This document shows positions 7,920 to 16,161 of a stretch of 64,000 bases of DNA, one piece after another. Source of the DNA: Gammaproteobacteria bacterium (GTDB lineage Bacteria; Pseudomonadota; Gammaproteobacteria; Coxiellales; Coxiellaceae); NCBI GenBank assembly GCA_030425685.1, contig JAUIAD010000003.1, positions 62,001-126,000 on the forward strand, given 5' to 3'. A program made the position numbers and the translations under genes. The notes under the pieces were generated by a model. That model did no database searches and was not told where the DNA came from. It saw only the letters and a list, made by a program, of their open reading frames with translations. Each line of letters opens with the position of its first letter. Position 1 is the first letter of the stretch.

Positions 7920-9854
7920 CTAAGCACCATTGGTTTGAGGATCAGCGCCGTTATTTCTATTGGTTAACTTCGCTTCATCTTCTTTCGTCTCTACGTCTTT
8001 TGTCTTTTTGTCCGGACCGTTGTCTTCCCAACCTTCTGGTGGTGAAGGGTCTTTGCCATTCATAATTTCATCAATTTGGACTTCGCCGATCGTTTCATAC
8101 TTCATCAGCGCTTTTGCCATGACGTGAAGTTTATCCATATTGTCGTTCAGTGCTTTTGTGGCTGCTTCATAAGCCGAATTAGCAACACGTCGTACTTCTT
8201 TATCAATCTCATCACTAGTTGTATCAGAAATATCTTTATGTTGCGTTACCGAACGCCCTAAGAAAACTTCACCTTCGTTTTCACCGTAGGCCAATGGACC
8301 CATTTTATCTGATAGTCCCCACTTGGTTACCATATTGCGCGCAATCTCAGTTGCTTTTTCAATATCGTTGGATGCACCAGTAGTGACATGCTCAGCACCA
8401 AAAATAAGCTCCTCAGCAATTCGACCGCCATACAAGCCAGCCAAGCGACTCTCCAAGCGACGCTTACTATAACTGTAACGATCTTCTTCTGGTAAGAACA
8501 TGGTGACACCAAGCGCACGTCCACGAGGGATAATGGTTACTTTATAAACCGGGTCATGATCTGGCATGCTTAAGCCAACAATAGCGTGCCCTGCTTCGTG
8601 GTAGGCGGTAAGATTTTTTTCATCCTCGCTCATTACCATCGACTTACGCTCAGCACCCATCATGATCTTGTCTTTTGCTTTCTCAAACTCAACCATGGTG
8701 ACTTCTTTTTTATTGGCACGCGCGGCAAATAACGCTGCTTCATTAACCAAGTTAGCTAAATCAGCACCGGAAAAACCAGGCGTTCCACGCGCGATAGTGT
8801 CCGGTTTAACATTCTCACCACAAGGCACTTTTTGCATATGCACTTCGAGAATCTTTTCACGCCCTCTAATATCAGGAAGTGGCACCACTACCTGACGATC
8901 AAAACGTCCAGGACGTAATAAAGCAGGATCGAGAACATCAGGTCGGTTTGTCGCAGCAACGACAATCACACCTTCTTTACCTTCGAAACCGTCCATCTCA
9001 ACCAATAACTGGTTAAGTGTTTGCTCACGCTCATCATGACCACCGCCTAAACCAGCGCCACGATGACGACCAACTGCATCAATTTCGTCAATAAAGATAA
9101 TGCACGGTGCATGCTTTTTCGCTTGCTCAAACATATCACGCACACGTGAGGCACCAACACCGACAAACATTTCGACAAAGTCAGAACCGGAGATGGTAAA
9201 GAAAGGTACACGCGCTTCACCCGCTACTGCTTTAGCCAGCAAGGTTTTACCTGTTCCAGGAGGACCTACTAATAAAACACCGCATGGAATCTTACCACCT
9301 AGCTTTTGGAATTTTGCTGGGTCACGTAAAAATTCTACCAGTTCTTGCACTTCTTCTTTTGCTTCTTCAACACCAGCAACATCTTCAAAAGTGACTTTCA
9401 CTTGGTCTTGCGTTAATAAACGCGCTTTACTGCGGCCAAAGGACATTGGGCCGCCACGACCACCACCGCCTTGCATTTGGCGCATCATAAAGATCCAAAT
9501 GGCAATAATTAAAATTAGAGGTGCCCAACTAATCAACATATGCAAGAAGAAGCTCTGTTGTTTAGGTGGCAAACCTTTTACGCTAATGCCTTTTTTAACC
9601 AAGGCTGGCAGCAAGGCTTGATCTTCCATCGGTAAGTAAGTGGTAAATTCTTTACCATCTTTTAACGTACCCGTAATTGTTTTCTCTTGAATTACAACAC
9701 TGCTTACCTGCCCCTTATCAACCTCTCCCATAAACTGAGAGTAAGTATAAGGTGTAGGCTCAGCCTCGTGCTTACTGGTGTAACTAAAGAAAATAATCAG
9801 ACCTGTTGCTACAACAAGCCAAACTAGTAAATTTTTAAACATGCTAGTATTCAA
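7920..9854 (-). CDS. ftsH: ATP-dependent zinc metalloprotease FtsH
   Basis: Membrane-anchored AAA+ protease that degrades misassembled membrane proteins and short-lived regulators such as LpxC. The 644-residue protein has two N-terminal membrane helices (about 7-25 and 105-124) flanking a periplasmic domain. Walker A is GPPGTGKT (197-204), Walker [10 protein letters not shown] (252-260), the second region of homology [20 protein letters not shown], and the zinc site HEAGH (419-423). The C-terminal tail is acidic and polar. It lies 31 bp downstream of rlmE and upstream of folP, the standard gammaproteobacterial order. Confidence 0.97.
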   Translation of the reverse strand: MNTSMFKNLLVWLVVATGLIIFFSYTSKHEAEPTPYTYSQFMGEVDKGQVSSVVIQEKTITGTLKDGKEFTTYLPMEDQALLPALVKKGISVKGLPPKQQSFFLHMLISWAPLILIIAIWIFMMRQMQGGGGRGGPMSFGRSKARLLTQDQVKVTFEDVAGVEEAKEEVQELVEFLRDPAKFQKLGGKIPCGVLLVGPPGTGKTLLAKAVAGEARVPFFTISGSDFVEMFVGVGASRVRDMFEQAKKHAPCIIFIDEIDAVGRHRGAGLGGGHDEREQTLNQLLVEMDGFEGKEGVIVVAATNRPDVLDPALLRPGRFDRQVVVPLPDIRGREKILEVHMQKVPCGENVKPDTIARGTPGFSGADLANLVNEAALFAARANKKEVTMVEFEKAKDKIMMGAERKSMVMSEDEKNLTAYHEAGHAIVGLSMPDHDPVYKVTIIPRGRALGVTMFLPEEDRYSYSKRRLESRLAGLYGGRIAEELIFGAEHVTTGASNDIEKATEIARNMVTKWGLSDKMGPLAYGENEGEVFLGRSVTQHKDISDTTSDEIDKEVRRVANSAYEAATKALNDNMDKLHVMAKALMKYETIGEVQIDEIMNGKDPSPPEGWEDNGPDKKTKDVETKEDEAKLTNRNNGADPQTNGA

Positions 9855-9885
9855 AATAAAATCCTCACAAGCCTCTTCACTTAAT

Positions 9886-10515
9886 TTAAGTATAACCTAG
9901 AAATCCCAAACCTAATACATAGACTTCACTTGACCTTGCTCTTGATGCCTTTGGTTTGCGAATTTTGACCGATTTAAAATGTTTCCGCAGCTCGCTCAAA
10001 AATTCATCAACACCAGCGCCTTGGAAAACTTTAGCCAAAAATGTGCCGCCAGGTTGCAAAATCTGCGCTGCGCAGTCCCAAGCAAGCTCCACCAAATGCA
10101 GCGAACGAGGCTGATCAATACTCCTCTGTCCTGATATATTGGGGGCCATATCGGAAATAACAAGGTCTACCTGGTTGTTGGTGGCGTTTTCTGCTACTAA
10201 AGCTAACAACTTATCAAGCACCGCTTGGTCATTAAAATCACCTTGAATAATATGCACCTGTGGCCGTGGTTCTACTGGCAATAAATCTACGGCAATCACA
10301 CAACCTTTTTGCCCAACCAGCTCACTAGCAACAGCCGACCACCCTCCAGGTGCCGCGCCTAAATCAACCACCACCATGCCGGGTTTGATTAATTTGTCTT
10401 TTTTTTGCATTTCTAGCAGTTTATAAGCTGCTCTGGAGGGATATCCCTCCTTTTGCGCCCGTTTAACGTATTCATCGCTAAAATGTTCATCCAACCAACG
10501 ACGACTATCTGACAT
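9886..10515 (-). CDS. rlmE: 23S rRNA (uridine-2'-O-)methyltransferase RlmE (FtsJ/RrmJ)
   Basis: Methylates the 2'-O of U2552 in the 23S rRNA A-loop during late 50S assembly. The 209 residues match the full length of the family. Visible features are [12 protein letters not shown] (with the catalytic Lys), the S-adenosylmethionine site [12 protein letters not shown], the [10 protein letters not shown] catalytic Asp strand, LAKVFQG and a C-terminal [11 protein letters not shown] with the catalytic Glu. This gives the K-D-K-E tetrad. GAGTG precedes the ATG. It is first in the operon with ftsH, folP and glmM and divergent from yhbY. Confidence 0.96.
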   Translation of the reverse strand: MSDSRRWLDEHFSDEYVKRAQKEGYPSRAAYKLLEMQKKDKLIKPGMVVVDLGAAPGGWSAVASELVGQKGCVIAVDLLPVEPRPQVHIIQGDFNDQAVLDKLLALVAENATNNQVDLVISDMAPNISGQRSIDQPRSLHLVELAWDCAAQILQPGGTFLAKVFQGAGVDEFLSELRKHFKSVKIRKPKASRARSSEVYVLGLGFLGYT

Positions 10516-10549
10516 TTTTTCACTCGGTTATAGTAAGTTTCGGTTAAGC

Positions 10550-10578
10550 ATAGTAAAATCTTGCATCAATTTTGTAAA
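10550..10578 (-). promoter_or_regulatory. Probable sigma-70 promoter of the rlmE-ftsH-folP-glmM operon
   Basis: Minus strand: TTTACA at 10578-10573, a 17-bp spacer, then TACTAT at 10555-10550. This lies 35 bp upstream of the rlmE ATG. Spacing is optimal and both hexamers are close to consensus. It sits in the short divergent region shared with yhbY. Confidence 0.6.
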
Positions 10579-10595
10579 CAGTTGAGTAATATTTG

Positions 10596-10862
10596 ATGGA
10601 AAAAAAGCAGTTATTAGCCCTCCGCGGCAAAGCACATAAACTAAAACCGGTCGTTATAATTGGCGCTAATGGTCTCACTGAGGCTGTGCACCAAGAAATT
10701 GAGGTAGCCTTAGAAAGTCACGAGCTGATCAAAATTAGGGCAAATGCCGAAGATAAAGCGACACGTCGTAAAATGATAGATGAGATTTGCGAACAGCATA
10801 ACGCAAAAGAAATAAACCAGATCGGTCATATCGTGACGATCTATCGTCAATCTGAAAAGTAA
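10596..10862 (+). CDS. yhbY: Ribosome-assembly RNA-binding protein YhbY (CRS1-YhbY/CRM domain)
   Basis: This 88-residue single CRM-domain protein binds pre-50S particles. The ATG at 10596 is preferred to the TTG one codon earlier. Family features are LRGKAHKLKPVVIIGANGLT (helix and the GxxG-like loop at GANG), ALESHELIKI, IGHIVTIYRQ at the end. The length is typical (E. coli about 97). It is divergent from rlmE, as in E. coli and many relatives. Confidence 0.93.
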   Translation: MEKKQLLALRGKAHKLKPVVIIGANGLTEAVHQEIEVALESHELIKIRANAEDKATRRKMIDEICEQHNAKEINQIGHIVTIYRQSEK

Positions 10863-10872
10863 AAAAACCGTC

Positions 10873-10941
10873 ATCCCGAACTTGATACGGGATCTCTGTA
10901 ACATTCTGCCTCAATATAAAGATCCCAGCTTTCGCTGGGAT
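10873..10941. terminator. Two hairpins between convergent yhbY and desaturase genes
   Basis: ATCCCG-N9-CGGGAT at 10873-10893 and ATCCCAGC-TTTC-GCTGGGAT at 10922-10941. The second is the same stem as at 41771. There is no long T-run after the second one, but the pair lies just after yhbY and in front of the end of the opposing desaturase gene. They are probably dispersed repeat copies that serve as terminators or transcript stabilisers. Confidence 0.5.
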
Positions 10942-11012
10942 GACATTGATTAGAGGGATGGCATTGGTTTAAAGGATGGCAGCGCGCATGATAAAAGATC
11001 GCAAATGAGGCC

Positions 11013-11041
11013 ACAAAAAACTTAGCGCCTTCGCGTGAAAC
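11013..11041. repeat. CTTAGCGCC...GAAAC dispersed element, copy 1
   Basis: ACAAAAAACTTAGCGCC followed by TTCGCGTGAAAC. It matches the ends of the longer copy at 14752-14799 and ends 7 nt from the stop codon of the desaturase. The other copy ends 2 nt from the stop of sufT. Confidence 0.75.
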
Positions 11042-11048
11042 AACAAAA

Positions 11049-12176
11049 TCAAACAGCCTCAGGCTGATGCCGCAACATCTGCTTCCAAACTAACAAATAG
11101 CTATTAAGCTCCTGCTGCGCCTCCTTCAAATCACGTCGATAAGACTTAAGCTGCTCTTTATAGCCATCAACCCGCTTACGCACCATCGTCAAACGCTCCT
11201 GACGCAAGGCCAAATATGACTTCTCAAGCTCCTCAATACGCGCCAATACATTATTAATATGCTCACGCACCGAGTGTAAAAGAGGGCCGGTAGGCGCTTC
11301 TTCCACATCAACCGTAGTTTCCTGCGCTCTCATTTTATAGCGAATAATATGCTGATCACTCACCTTCTTAAGGTCTGACGCCAAACCAACATAAGAAAGA
11401 CCTTTAATCAACCACTTAGTAGGATCGTAGTCATAAGCACGAATACCATTACGATAATCTAAAGGAAATTGATGATGAAAATTGTGATAACCTTCACCAA
11501 AGGTAAACAAAGCCGTTACCCAATTATCACGCGCAGACTGACGCTTAGAGTAGGTACGCTTGCCCCACAAGTGGCAAATAGAGTTAATCGCAAAGGTCGT
11601 ATGATGGTTAATGGCAATACGCAAAGCACCAGCAACAATCAAGCCTCCTAGCCAATCTCCCCACAAAGCAGCAATCGCAGTCGGCAACGCAAAACCCACT
11701 AAAACACCTAAAATAACGTTAAAGCGATGCTGGAAACGCACCAAAGCATCTTCTTGCAAGTCAGCAACATTGCTAAAATCACGATCTGAAGGGTCTAATT
11801 TAATCAACCAACCAATATGGGCAAACCAAAAACCTTTCGAAATATCATAGGGATCCTTATCGCTATCGGTATAGCGATGGTGCCTACGGTGATCCGTACT
11901 CCACTCTAAAACGCTACCCTCAAATGCACCGGTAGCAAATATCAAGAAGAAAAGCCTAACCGGCCAAGCAGCACGATAAGACTTATGAGAAAACAAGCGA
12001 TGATAACCACCAGTAATCGAAAGCCCGCAAATAAAAATCATTGCCCCCATTAGCACCCAGGTAGGCCAAGCCACCAACCCATAGCAGCATAGTAAAATGG
12101 TACCAACAACCCCTACAAGAGGTGTTAAAGCAAGGAATAAGGTGTTTACCCAATTAATATTTTTAAAGCGGCTCAT
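11049..12176 (-). CDS. Membrane fatty-acid desaturase (delta-9 acyl-CoA/acyl-lipid type) with coiled-coil tail
   Basis: Di-iron desaturase introducing a cis double bond into acyl chains, which tunes membrane fluidity. Three histidine boxes are present: HRLFSH (59-64), HRRHH (96-100) and HNFHH (231-235), plus NHHTTFAINS around 190. Hydrophobic pairs lie at about 12-52, 73-88 and 153-185. Family members usually end soon after the third box. This one has a further stretch of about 75 residues (300-375) rich in Leu, Glu, Lys and Arg, predicted as a long coiled coil (NNVLARIEELEKSYLAL). The start has CAGGG 7 nt upstream. The unit is monocistronic and convergent to yhbY. Confidence 0.9.
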   Translation of the reverse strand: MSRFKNINWVNTLFLALTPLVGVVGTILLCCYGLVAWPTWVLMGAMIFICGLSITGGYHRLFSHKSYRAAWPVRLFFLIFATGAFEGSVLEWSTDHRRHHRYTDSDKDPYDISKGFWFAHIGWLIKLDPSDRDFSNVADLQEDALVRFQHRFNVILGVLVGFALPTAIAALWGDWLGGLIVAGALRIAINHHTTFAINSICHLWGKRTYSKRQSARDNWVTALFTFGEGYHNFHHQFPLDYRNGIRAYDYDPTKWLIKGLSYVGLASDLKKVSDQHIIRYKMRAQETTVDVEEAPTGPLLHSVREHINNVLARIEELEKSYLALRQERLTMVRKRVDGYKEQLKSYRRDLKEAQQELNSYLLVWKQMLRHQPEAV

Positions 12177-12370
12177 CGATTAACCCTGAATTAAGGAATT
12201 TTCCAAAGAGTATCAGGTATTAGCGGGCGAATCCAGCTTCAATAGTTAGGATTTGCACTATATAATAGCCGATTAAAATTAATTGTTCTTTTTTTGATCA
12301 TATATGTAAAATCTCGAAAAAACCCACATCTGCTAGAGAAATACCAAGCAACTTCAATAAAAAAGTTCAG

Positions 12371-12390
12371 TTTAATAATTTATTAATGTT
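12371..12390 (+). promoter_or_regulatory. PmrA-box-like direct repeat upstream of the repeat-containing orphan
   Basis: TTTAATAAT-tt-ATTAATGTT, TTAAT with an 11-bp period, 7 of 9 matches in each half to cTTAATatT. A TATATAA at 12409-12415 lies 18 bp further on, at a suitable distance for a -10 element, and the ATG follows 49 bp later. AT-rich context makes this suggestive rather than firm. Confidence 0.4.
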
Positions 12391-12463
12391 ACTTTGCTAA
12401 CCTAACCCTATATAAGGAAAGCTAGATCAGGGCTGGTAGATCAAGTTGAAGAAGAGTAAAGAA

Positions 12464-14674
12464 ATGCGCCGCGCTAAAACTGTTTGGACCAATATGAACT
12501 TAATTCCTGGGGCAACATCCTCAGCTGACACTGAGACATCAACTTATTTGACTGATACGCTGGGCGGGACAACACCATCAAGTAAAAAAAACACACCTTC
12601 TGGCTTAACTGATCCGCTTATCGAATCAACAACATCAAGCAATAACAGCACCCTATCTGGCTTAACTGACACACCCATGACACCAACATCCTCAGGAGGC
12701 AGCAGCGCTCCCCCTGACTTAACTGATACACACATCAAACCAATATCCTCAAGTGATAGCAGCTCACCACCTGGCTTAACTGATACACTTATTGAACCAA
12801 CAGCATCAAGTGATAGTAGCGCACCATTGGGCTTAACTGGCACGGCTATCAAGTCAACATCCTCAGGTAACAGCAGCGCATCACCTAGTTCAACCAGTAA
12901 AGCCAACGTTCAGAATGTTAGTAGTAAATCACCGCAAGAAACTAAAACAGAAGTGCTATCCCAAAACCAACACCATAACAATACACAATCCGATAAAAGC
13001 GCAGCACCATTAAGTGATAATCCTGTGACACAAAGCGCCATCCTCAAGCCAGCATCGCAACAGAGCCAACAACATACAGCAAACTTACCGTATAGATTTA
13101 GAACGCAGCGCTACCGGCAAGCGGCAATGCAACCACATAACACAACACAAGAAGGGAAAAAAACTAACGGCAGAGAATTTTATAGAGGCAGAACTCAAAG
13201 CCAATTCCACCCCACCTCCCAACAAACAGCAAGAAATTCATCGGTCACAAGCATTGATGGGCCTACAAGTGACGAGAATACTCACAAATTTGCATCTTCA
13301 AAAGAATTATCAGAGCTAGCCTTTTATGTGGCCAAAGAATTCCAATCTATTTGCGAAGAAAAACTAAATGCTGAGCTACAAGCAAAAATACGCTTCCATG
13401 TTATATCAGAGATCGATTCTACCAAAAAAATTATTATAGAAATTCAGAAAAAACCACTTGCCCCTTATTTAATGATAGGCAACCCAAACGCTTCATCTAA
13501 CGCAGCACCATTTGATGCAGCAGCCATCAAAACACTTTGTACAGCTCACAAACTTGATGCAAATATAATAAAGGGAAAAGATGATACCCATTACTTACTC
13601 ATAGACGAAGCAGCATTCCATAACTTTCGCAAAAATGAAGACCTACCTTTTATTAGCTTTAGTTTGGTGTGTGATAATATTTCCCATGCTTCTACCTTAC
13701 AATCTTTAAAAGATACATTAACAGAAAATGGCACCCACTATGATATAGCAGTCGAGATTTTAAAACCAAAATCGGATACCGGTGAACTCAACCTTACCAT
13801 CGAATTTAATAGCGATGATAAGCACACCATTAAACGATGGCTTAGAAATGCGGGCATTGATAATCAAGCAGTAAACTTACAATATTGGCGTGGCGATAAA
13901 TCGAGAATTACATTAACCCAGCAACAATATGGCCTCATTCTTGAGCACTACATTATTGCTAGAAATAAGGAAAAACAAGATCAGCTAAGTGCGAACATCT
14001 CATTTGCTTTCTTATATCAACTCTGTGAATACTTGAGATTGGAACAAGAATATAACTTACAAGCAATAAAACATAATGAATTACAAAGGAAAAACAGTAA
14101 CGGCAGCAGCATATTTGACTTTGATCCCCCCTCAAACAGCGGATATAACAGTGATAACGCTAGTGAAAACCTAACGCTAGATGCCAAATACACTACCCCA
14201 ACTCAGCAAACTCTAGAAGCGATCTTGACCGATCAGAACAGCTGGATAAAACCTGATGATCAATTTCTTAAAGAGTTAGATGATTCTTTAGTTTCACATG
14301 ACAACTTATCTCGATCCCCTTCCACAAGCTCAATACCGCTAACAAAGACAAATAATACAAAATCCAACAACCGGTATCTCCTTATCGGCTTGCTAATGGG
14401 TGCCGCTGCAGGATTTATGGCTGGAGGAAAGCTAGGAGCACTAGCGGGCGGCGGCGCGGGACTAGGATTTCTTGGTACAATGTCAGCGCCAGGCGCAATA
14501 GCTGGCTTTATAGTTTTTGGTATTATTGGTGCAATTATTGGTAGCTATATTGGCTACAGAAATGCAAAACAAAACAAATTAAGTGAGAATCCACATAGTA
14601 TATTAGCAAAACACAAGCGGGGTTCTACCGAACATGATGCTCAAGCAGCAACAAATGAATTATCTCCACAATAA
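12464..14674 (+). CDS. Orphan protein with 19-residue tandem repeats and C-terminal glycine-zipper membrane segment
   Basis: About 736 residues. The ATG at 12464 has AGAAGAG 7 nt upstream; a TTG 18 nt earlier is the alternative. Residues 28-141 hold six Ser/Thr/Pro-rich tandem repeats of 19 residues (consensus GLTDTxIxPTSSxxSSAPP). Residues 140-280 are Gln/Ser/Asn-rich and probably disordered. About 285-540 looks globular. Near the C-terminus is a long Gly/Ala-rich hydrophobic segment (LLIGLLMGAAAGFMAGG, then GAIAGFIVFGIIGAIIGSY), a glycine-zipper hairpin. A polar tail follows. I do not recognise the family. It has no N-terminal signal peptide. A repeat-rich protein with a late membrane hairpin and a PmrA-like box fits a type IV effector or surface protein, which is inference. 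Confidence 0.75.
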   Translation: MRRAKTVWTNMNLIPGATSSADTETSTYLTDTLGGTTPSSKKNTPSGLTDPLIESTTSSNNSTLSGLTDTPMTPTSSGGSSAPPDLTDTHIKPISSSDSSSPPGLTDTLIEPTASSDSSAPLGLTGTAIKSTSSGNSSASPSSTSKANVQNVSSKSPQETKTEVLSQNQHHNNTQSDKSAAPLSDNPVTQSAILKPASQQSQQHTANLPYRFRTQRYRQAAMQPHNTTQEGKKTNGREFYRGRTQSQFHPTSQQTARNSSVTSIDGPTSDENTHKFASSKELSELAFYVAKEFQSICEEKLNAELQAKIRFHVISEIDSTKKIIIEIQKKPLAPYLMIGNPNASSNAAPFDAAAIKTLCTAHKLDANIIKGKDDTHYLLIDEAAFHNFRKNEDLPFISFSLVCDNISHASTLQSLKDTLTENGTHYDIAVEILKPKSDTGELNLTIEFNSDDKHTIKRWLRNAGIDNQAVNLQYWRGDKSRITLTQQQYGLILEHYIIARNKEKQDQLSANISFAFLYQLCEYLRLEQEYNLQAIKHNELQRKNSNGSSIFDFDPPSNSGYNSDNASENLTLDAKYTTPTQQTLEAILTDQNSWIKPDDQFLKELDDSLVSHDNLSRSPSTSSIPLTKTNNTKSNNRYLLIGLLMGAAAGFMAGGKLGALAGGGAGLGFLGTMSAPGAIAGFIVFGIIGAIIGSYIGYRNAKQNKLSENPHSILAKHKRGSTEHDAQAATNELSPQ
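12545..12886 (+). repeat. Six in-frame 57-bp tandem repeats
   Basis: Six units of 57 bp (19 codons) starting at 12545, 12602, 12659, 12716, 12773 and 12830. The units are diverged but share (G/D)LT(D/G)T...SS.......SS. The period is a multiple of three, so unit-number changes keep the frame. Confidence 0.85.
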
Positions 14675-14751
14675 GCCACCAACCTTACAACATTTACAGA
14701 TACATCAACCACAAATACCAGTCACACTAGCGGCACCCTACTCACCAAACC

Positions 14752-14799
14752 AAAAAAACTTAGCGCCCTTTGCGTCCCCTTAGCGCCTTCGCGTGAAAC
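14752..14799. repeat. CTTAGCGCC...GAAAC dispersed element, copy 2
   Basis: AAAAAAACTTAGCGCCCTTT, GCGTCCCC, then TTAGCGCCTTCGCGTGAAAC. It contains an internal duplication of TTAGCGCC compared with copy 1 at 11013. It fills the gap between the end of the 12464 gene and the convergent end of sufT. Confidence 0.75.
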
Positions 14800-14801
14800 A
14801 A

Positions 14802-15344
14802 TCAAAACATCCCAAGCTCTAACTTAGCAACATCCGACATCATGCTACGATCCCAAGGCGGATCAAAAACCAATTCAACCTCAGCTTCACAAACCCCATC
14901 AATATCCAATACTTTTTCTTTAACATCCCCAGCAATAACTGGCCCCATTCCACAGCCAGGTGCCGTCAAGGTCATTTCAACCAACACCGAATAAGCGCCA
15001 TCGCCAGCATCATCAATTTTACAATTATAAACCAAACCCAAATCAACAATATTAACCGGAATTTCAGGGTCATAAACACTATGCAGCTGCGTCCACACTT
15101 TATCTTTAATCGACGCTCCTTCTGGCAAGTCATCTAAGGGCTTATAAACTTCTTTACCTAAGGCATCAGCATCTTTAGCATCAATACGCGCTAAGTTGCC
15201 ATAAACATTAACAGTAAACGAACTTCCCAGAGACTGCGTTATAGTAACTTCAGTACCTTGATTCAACATAATGCGCGCACCAGAAGGCACCAATAAAGCA
15301 AACGTATCACGATTTAATACGATAATTTCTTTCTCTTCCGCCAT
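14802..15344 (-). CDS. sufT: Fe-S cluster assembly factor SufT (MIP18/DUF59 family)
   Basis: 180 residues. The C-terminal half is a MIP18/DUF59 domain, with YDPEIPVNIVDLGLVYNC and then MTLTAPGCGMG carrying the conserved Cys. DPPWDRSMMSDVAKLELG closes the domain. The N-terminal 70 residues are the extension typical of proteobacterial SufT (GARIMLNQGTEVTITQSLG). SufT helps maturation of Fe-S proteins. It is the last gene of the suf operon, directly abutting the SufA-like gene with no gap. Confidence 0.92.
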   Translation of the reverse strand: MAEEKEIIVLNRDTFALLVPSGARIMLNQGTEVTITQSLGSSFTVNVYGNLARIDAKDADALGKEVYKPLDDLPEGASIKDKVWTQLHSVYDPEIPVNIVDLGLVYNCKIDDAGDGAYSVLVEMTLTAPGCGMGPVIAGDVKEKVLDIDGVCEAEVELVFDPPWDRSMMSDVAKLELGMF

Positions 15345-15710
15345 CTACTTATCCGTCTCTTCTTTTAAATTAAATGACTCACCGCATCCGCATTCACTTT
15401 CGACATTAGGGTTATCAAATAATAATTGGTATTGCCCCAAGTCTTTTTTAACATAATCAACCACTGTACCACGAACGATATCAGCACAGGCTGAATCAAT
15501 ATAGATAGCCAAACCTTGCGGCGTAACAAAATGAATATCATCACCACAGGCTTCTTCGACAATTTCCGGTTGATACATAAAACCATTACAACCAGTCGTT
15601 TTAATGGCAATACGAAAACCAATACCGCTACCACGGCGCGCCATAATGCCATTAATATGATTAACTGCCGCATCGGTAAAGGACATAATTTCTTTTTCTT
15701 GTTTCATCAT
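15345..15710 (-). CDS. sufA: A-type Fe-S carrier protein (SufA/HesB/IscA family)
   Basis: 121 residues with the three conserved cysteines of A-type carriers: TTGCNGFMY and ECGCGESF (CxC) at the C-terminus. Carries nascent Fe-S clusters from the SufBCD scaffold to apo-proteins. The first ATG of two adjacent ones was taken; a later Met at residue 9 is possible. The gene lies 1 nt after the SufU-like gene and abuts sufT. Calling it SufA rather than IscA rests on the operon. Confidence 0.9.
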   Translation of the reverse strand: MMKQEKEIMSFTDAAVNHINGIMARRGSGIGFRIAIKTTGCNGFMYQPEIVEEACGDDIHFVTPQGLAIYIDSACADIVRGTVVDYVKKDLGQYQLLFDNPNVESECGCGESFNLKEETDK

Positions 15711-15711
15711 C

Positions 15712-16161
15712 TTATTCCGTCGTCACCGTTTCATCACTATCTTGTAAAGCGGCAATAGCCGTATGCCAACATAAACTCGCACATTTTACTCGCGCAGGAT
15801 ATTCTGAAACACCACCAAGGACAATCAATTTACCCAACTCATCATCCGAGATATCTGCTTTACCTTCAGTAACAAGCTGATGGAAATGGTCAAATAAATT
15901 TTGCGCCTCAGCAACTGTTTTACCAATAAGCGCTTGCGTCATCAAAGAAGCAGAAGCCATTGAAATTGCGCAACCACAACCTTCAAATTTTACATCTTTA
16001 ATAACACCCTTCTCTTCCAAGACAAAAACTGTGATCTTATCACCACACAAAGGGTTAAACCCTTCTTTACTATGATTAGCATTTTGCAAACTACCAAAAT
16101 TTCTTGGCTTTCTGCCATGATCAATAATCAACTGTTGATAAAGCTCACGTAACTCAGACAT
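15712..16161 (-). CDS. sufU: SufU-like Fe-S assembly / sulfur-transfer protein
   Basis: 149 residues from the ATG at 16161, which overlaps the end of sufS by 8 bp and gives the family start MSELRELYQQLI. Cysteines fit the IscU/SufU fold: NPLCGD (C39, D41), GCGCAIS (C62, C64) and RVKCASLCW (C127, C131). The RVKCA.L.W ending and the insertion before it are typical of SufU rather than IscU. SufU-type proteins accept persulfide sulfur from SufS. No SufE is present in the operon, consistent with SufU taking that role. Confidence 0.92.
   Translation of the reverse strand: MSELRELYQQLIIDHGRKPRNFGSLQNANHSKEGFNPLCGDKITVFVLEEKGVIKDVKFEGCGCAISMASASLMTQALIGKTVAEAQNLFDHFHQLVTEGKADISDDELGKLIVLGGVSEYPARVKCASLCWHTAIAALQDSDETVTTE

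Noticed and set aside
9100-9621. 173-codon plus-strand ORF
   Set aside because: Antisense to the ATPase region of ftsH, whose frame is certain.
10593-10595. TTG as start of yhbY
   Set aside because: The ATG directly after it gives the normal family start; the TTG adds one residue only.
12545-12886. Possible CRISPR array because of regular 57-bp spacing
   Set aside because: Repeats are contiguous without spacers, diverged, and translate into a protein repeat.
12544-12906. 120-codon repetitive minus-strand ORF
   Set aside because: It is the reverse reading of the 57-bp tandem repeats of the 12464 gene; the repeat period keeps it open.
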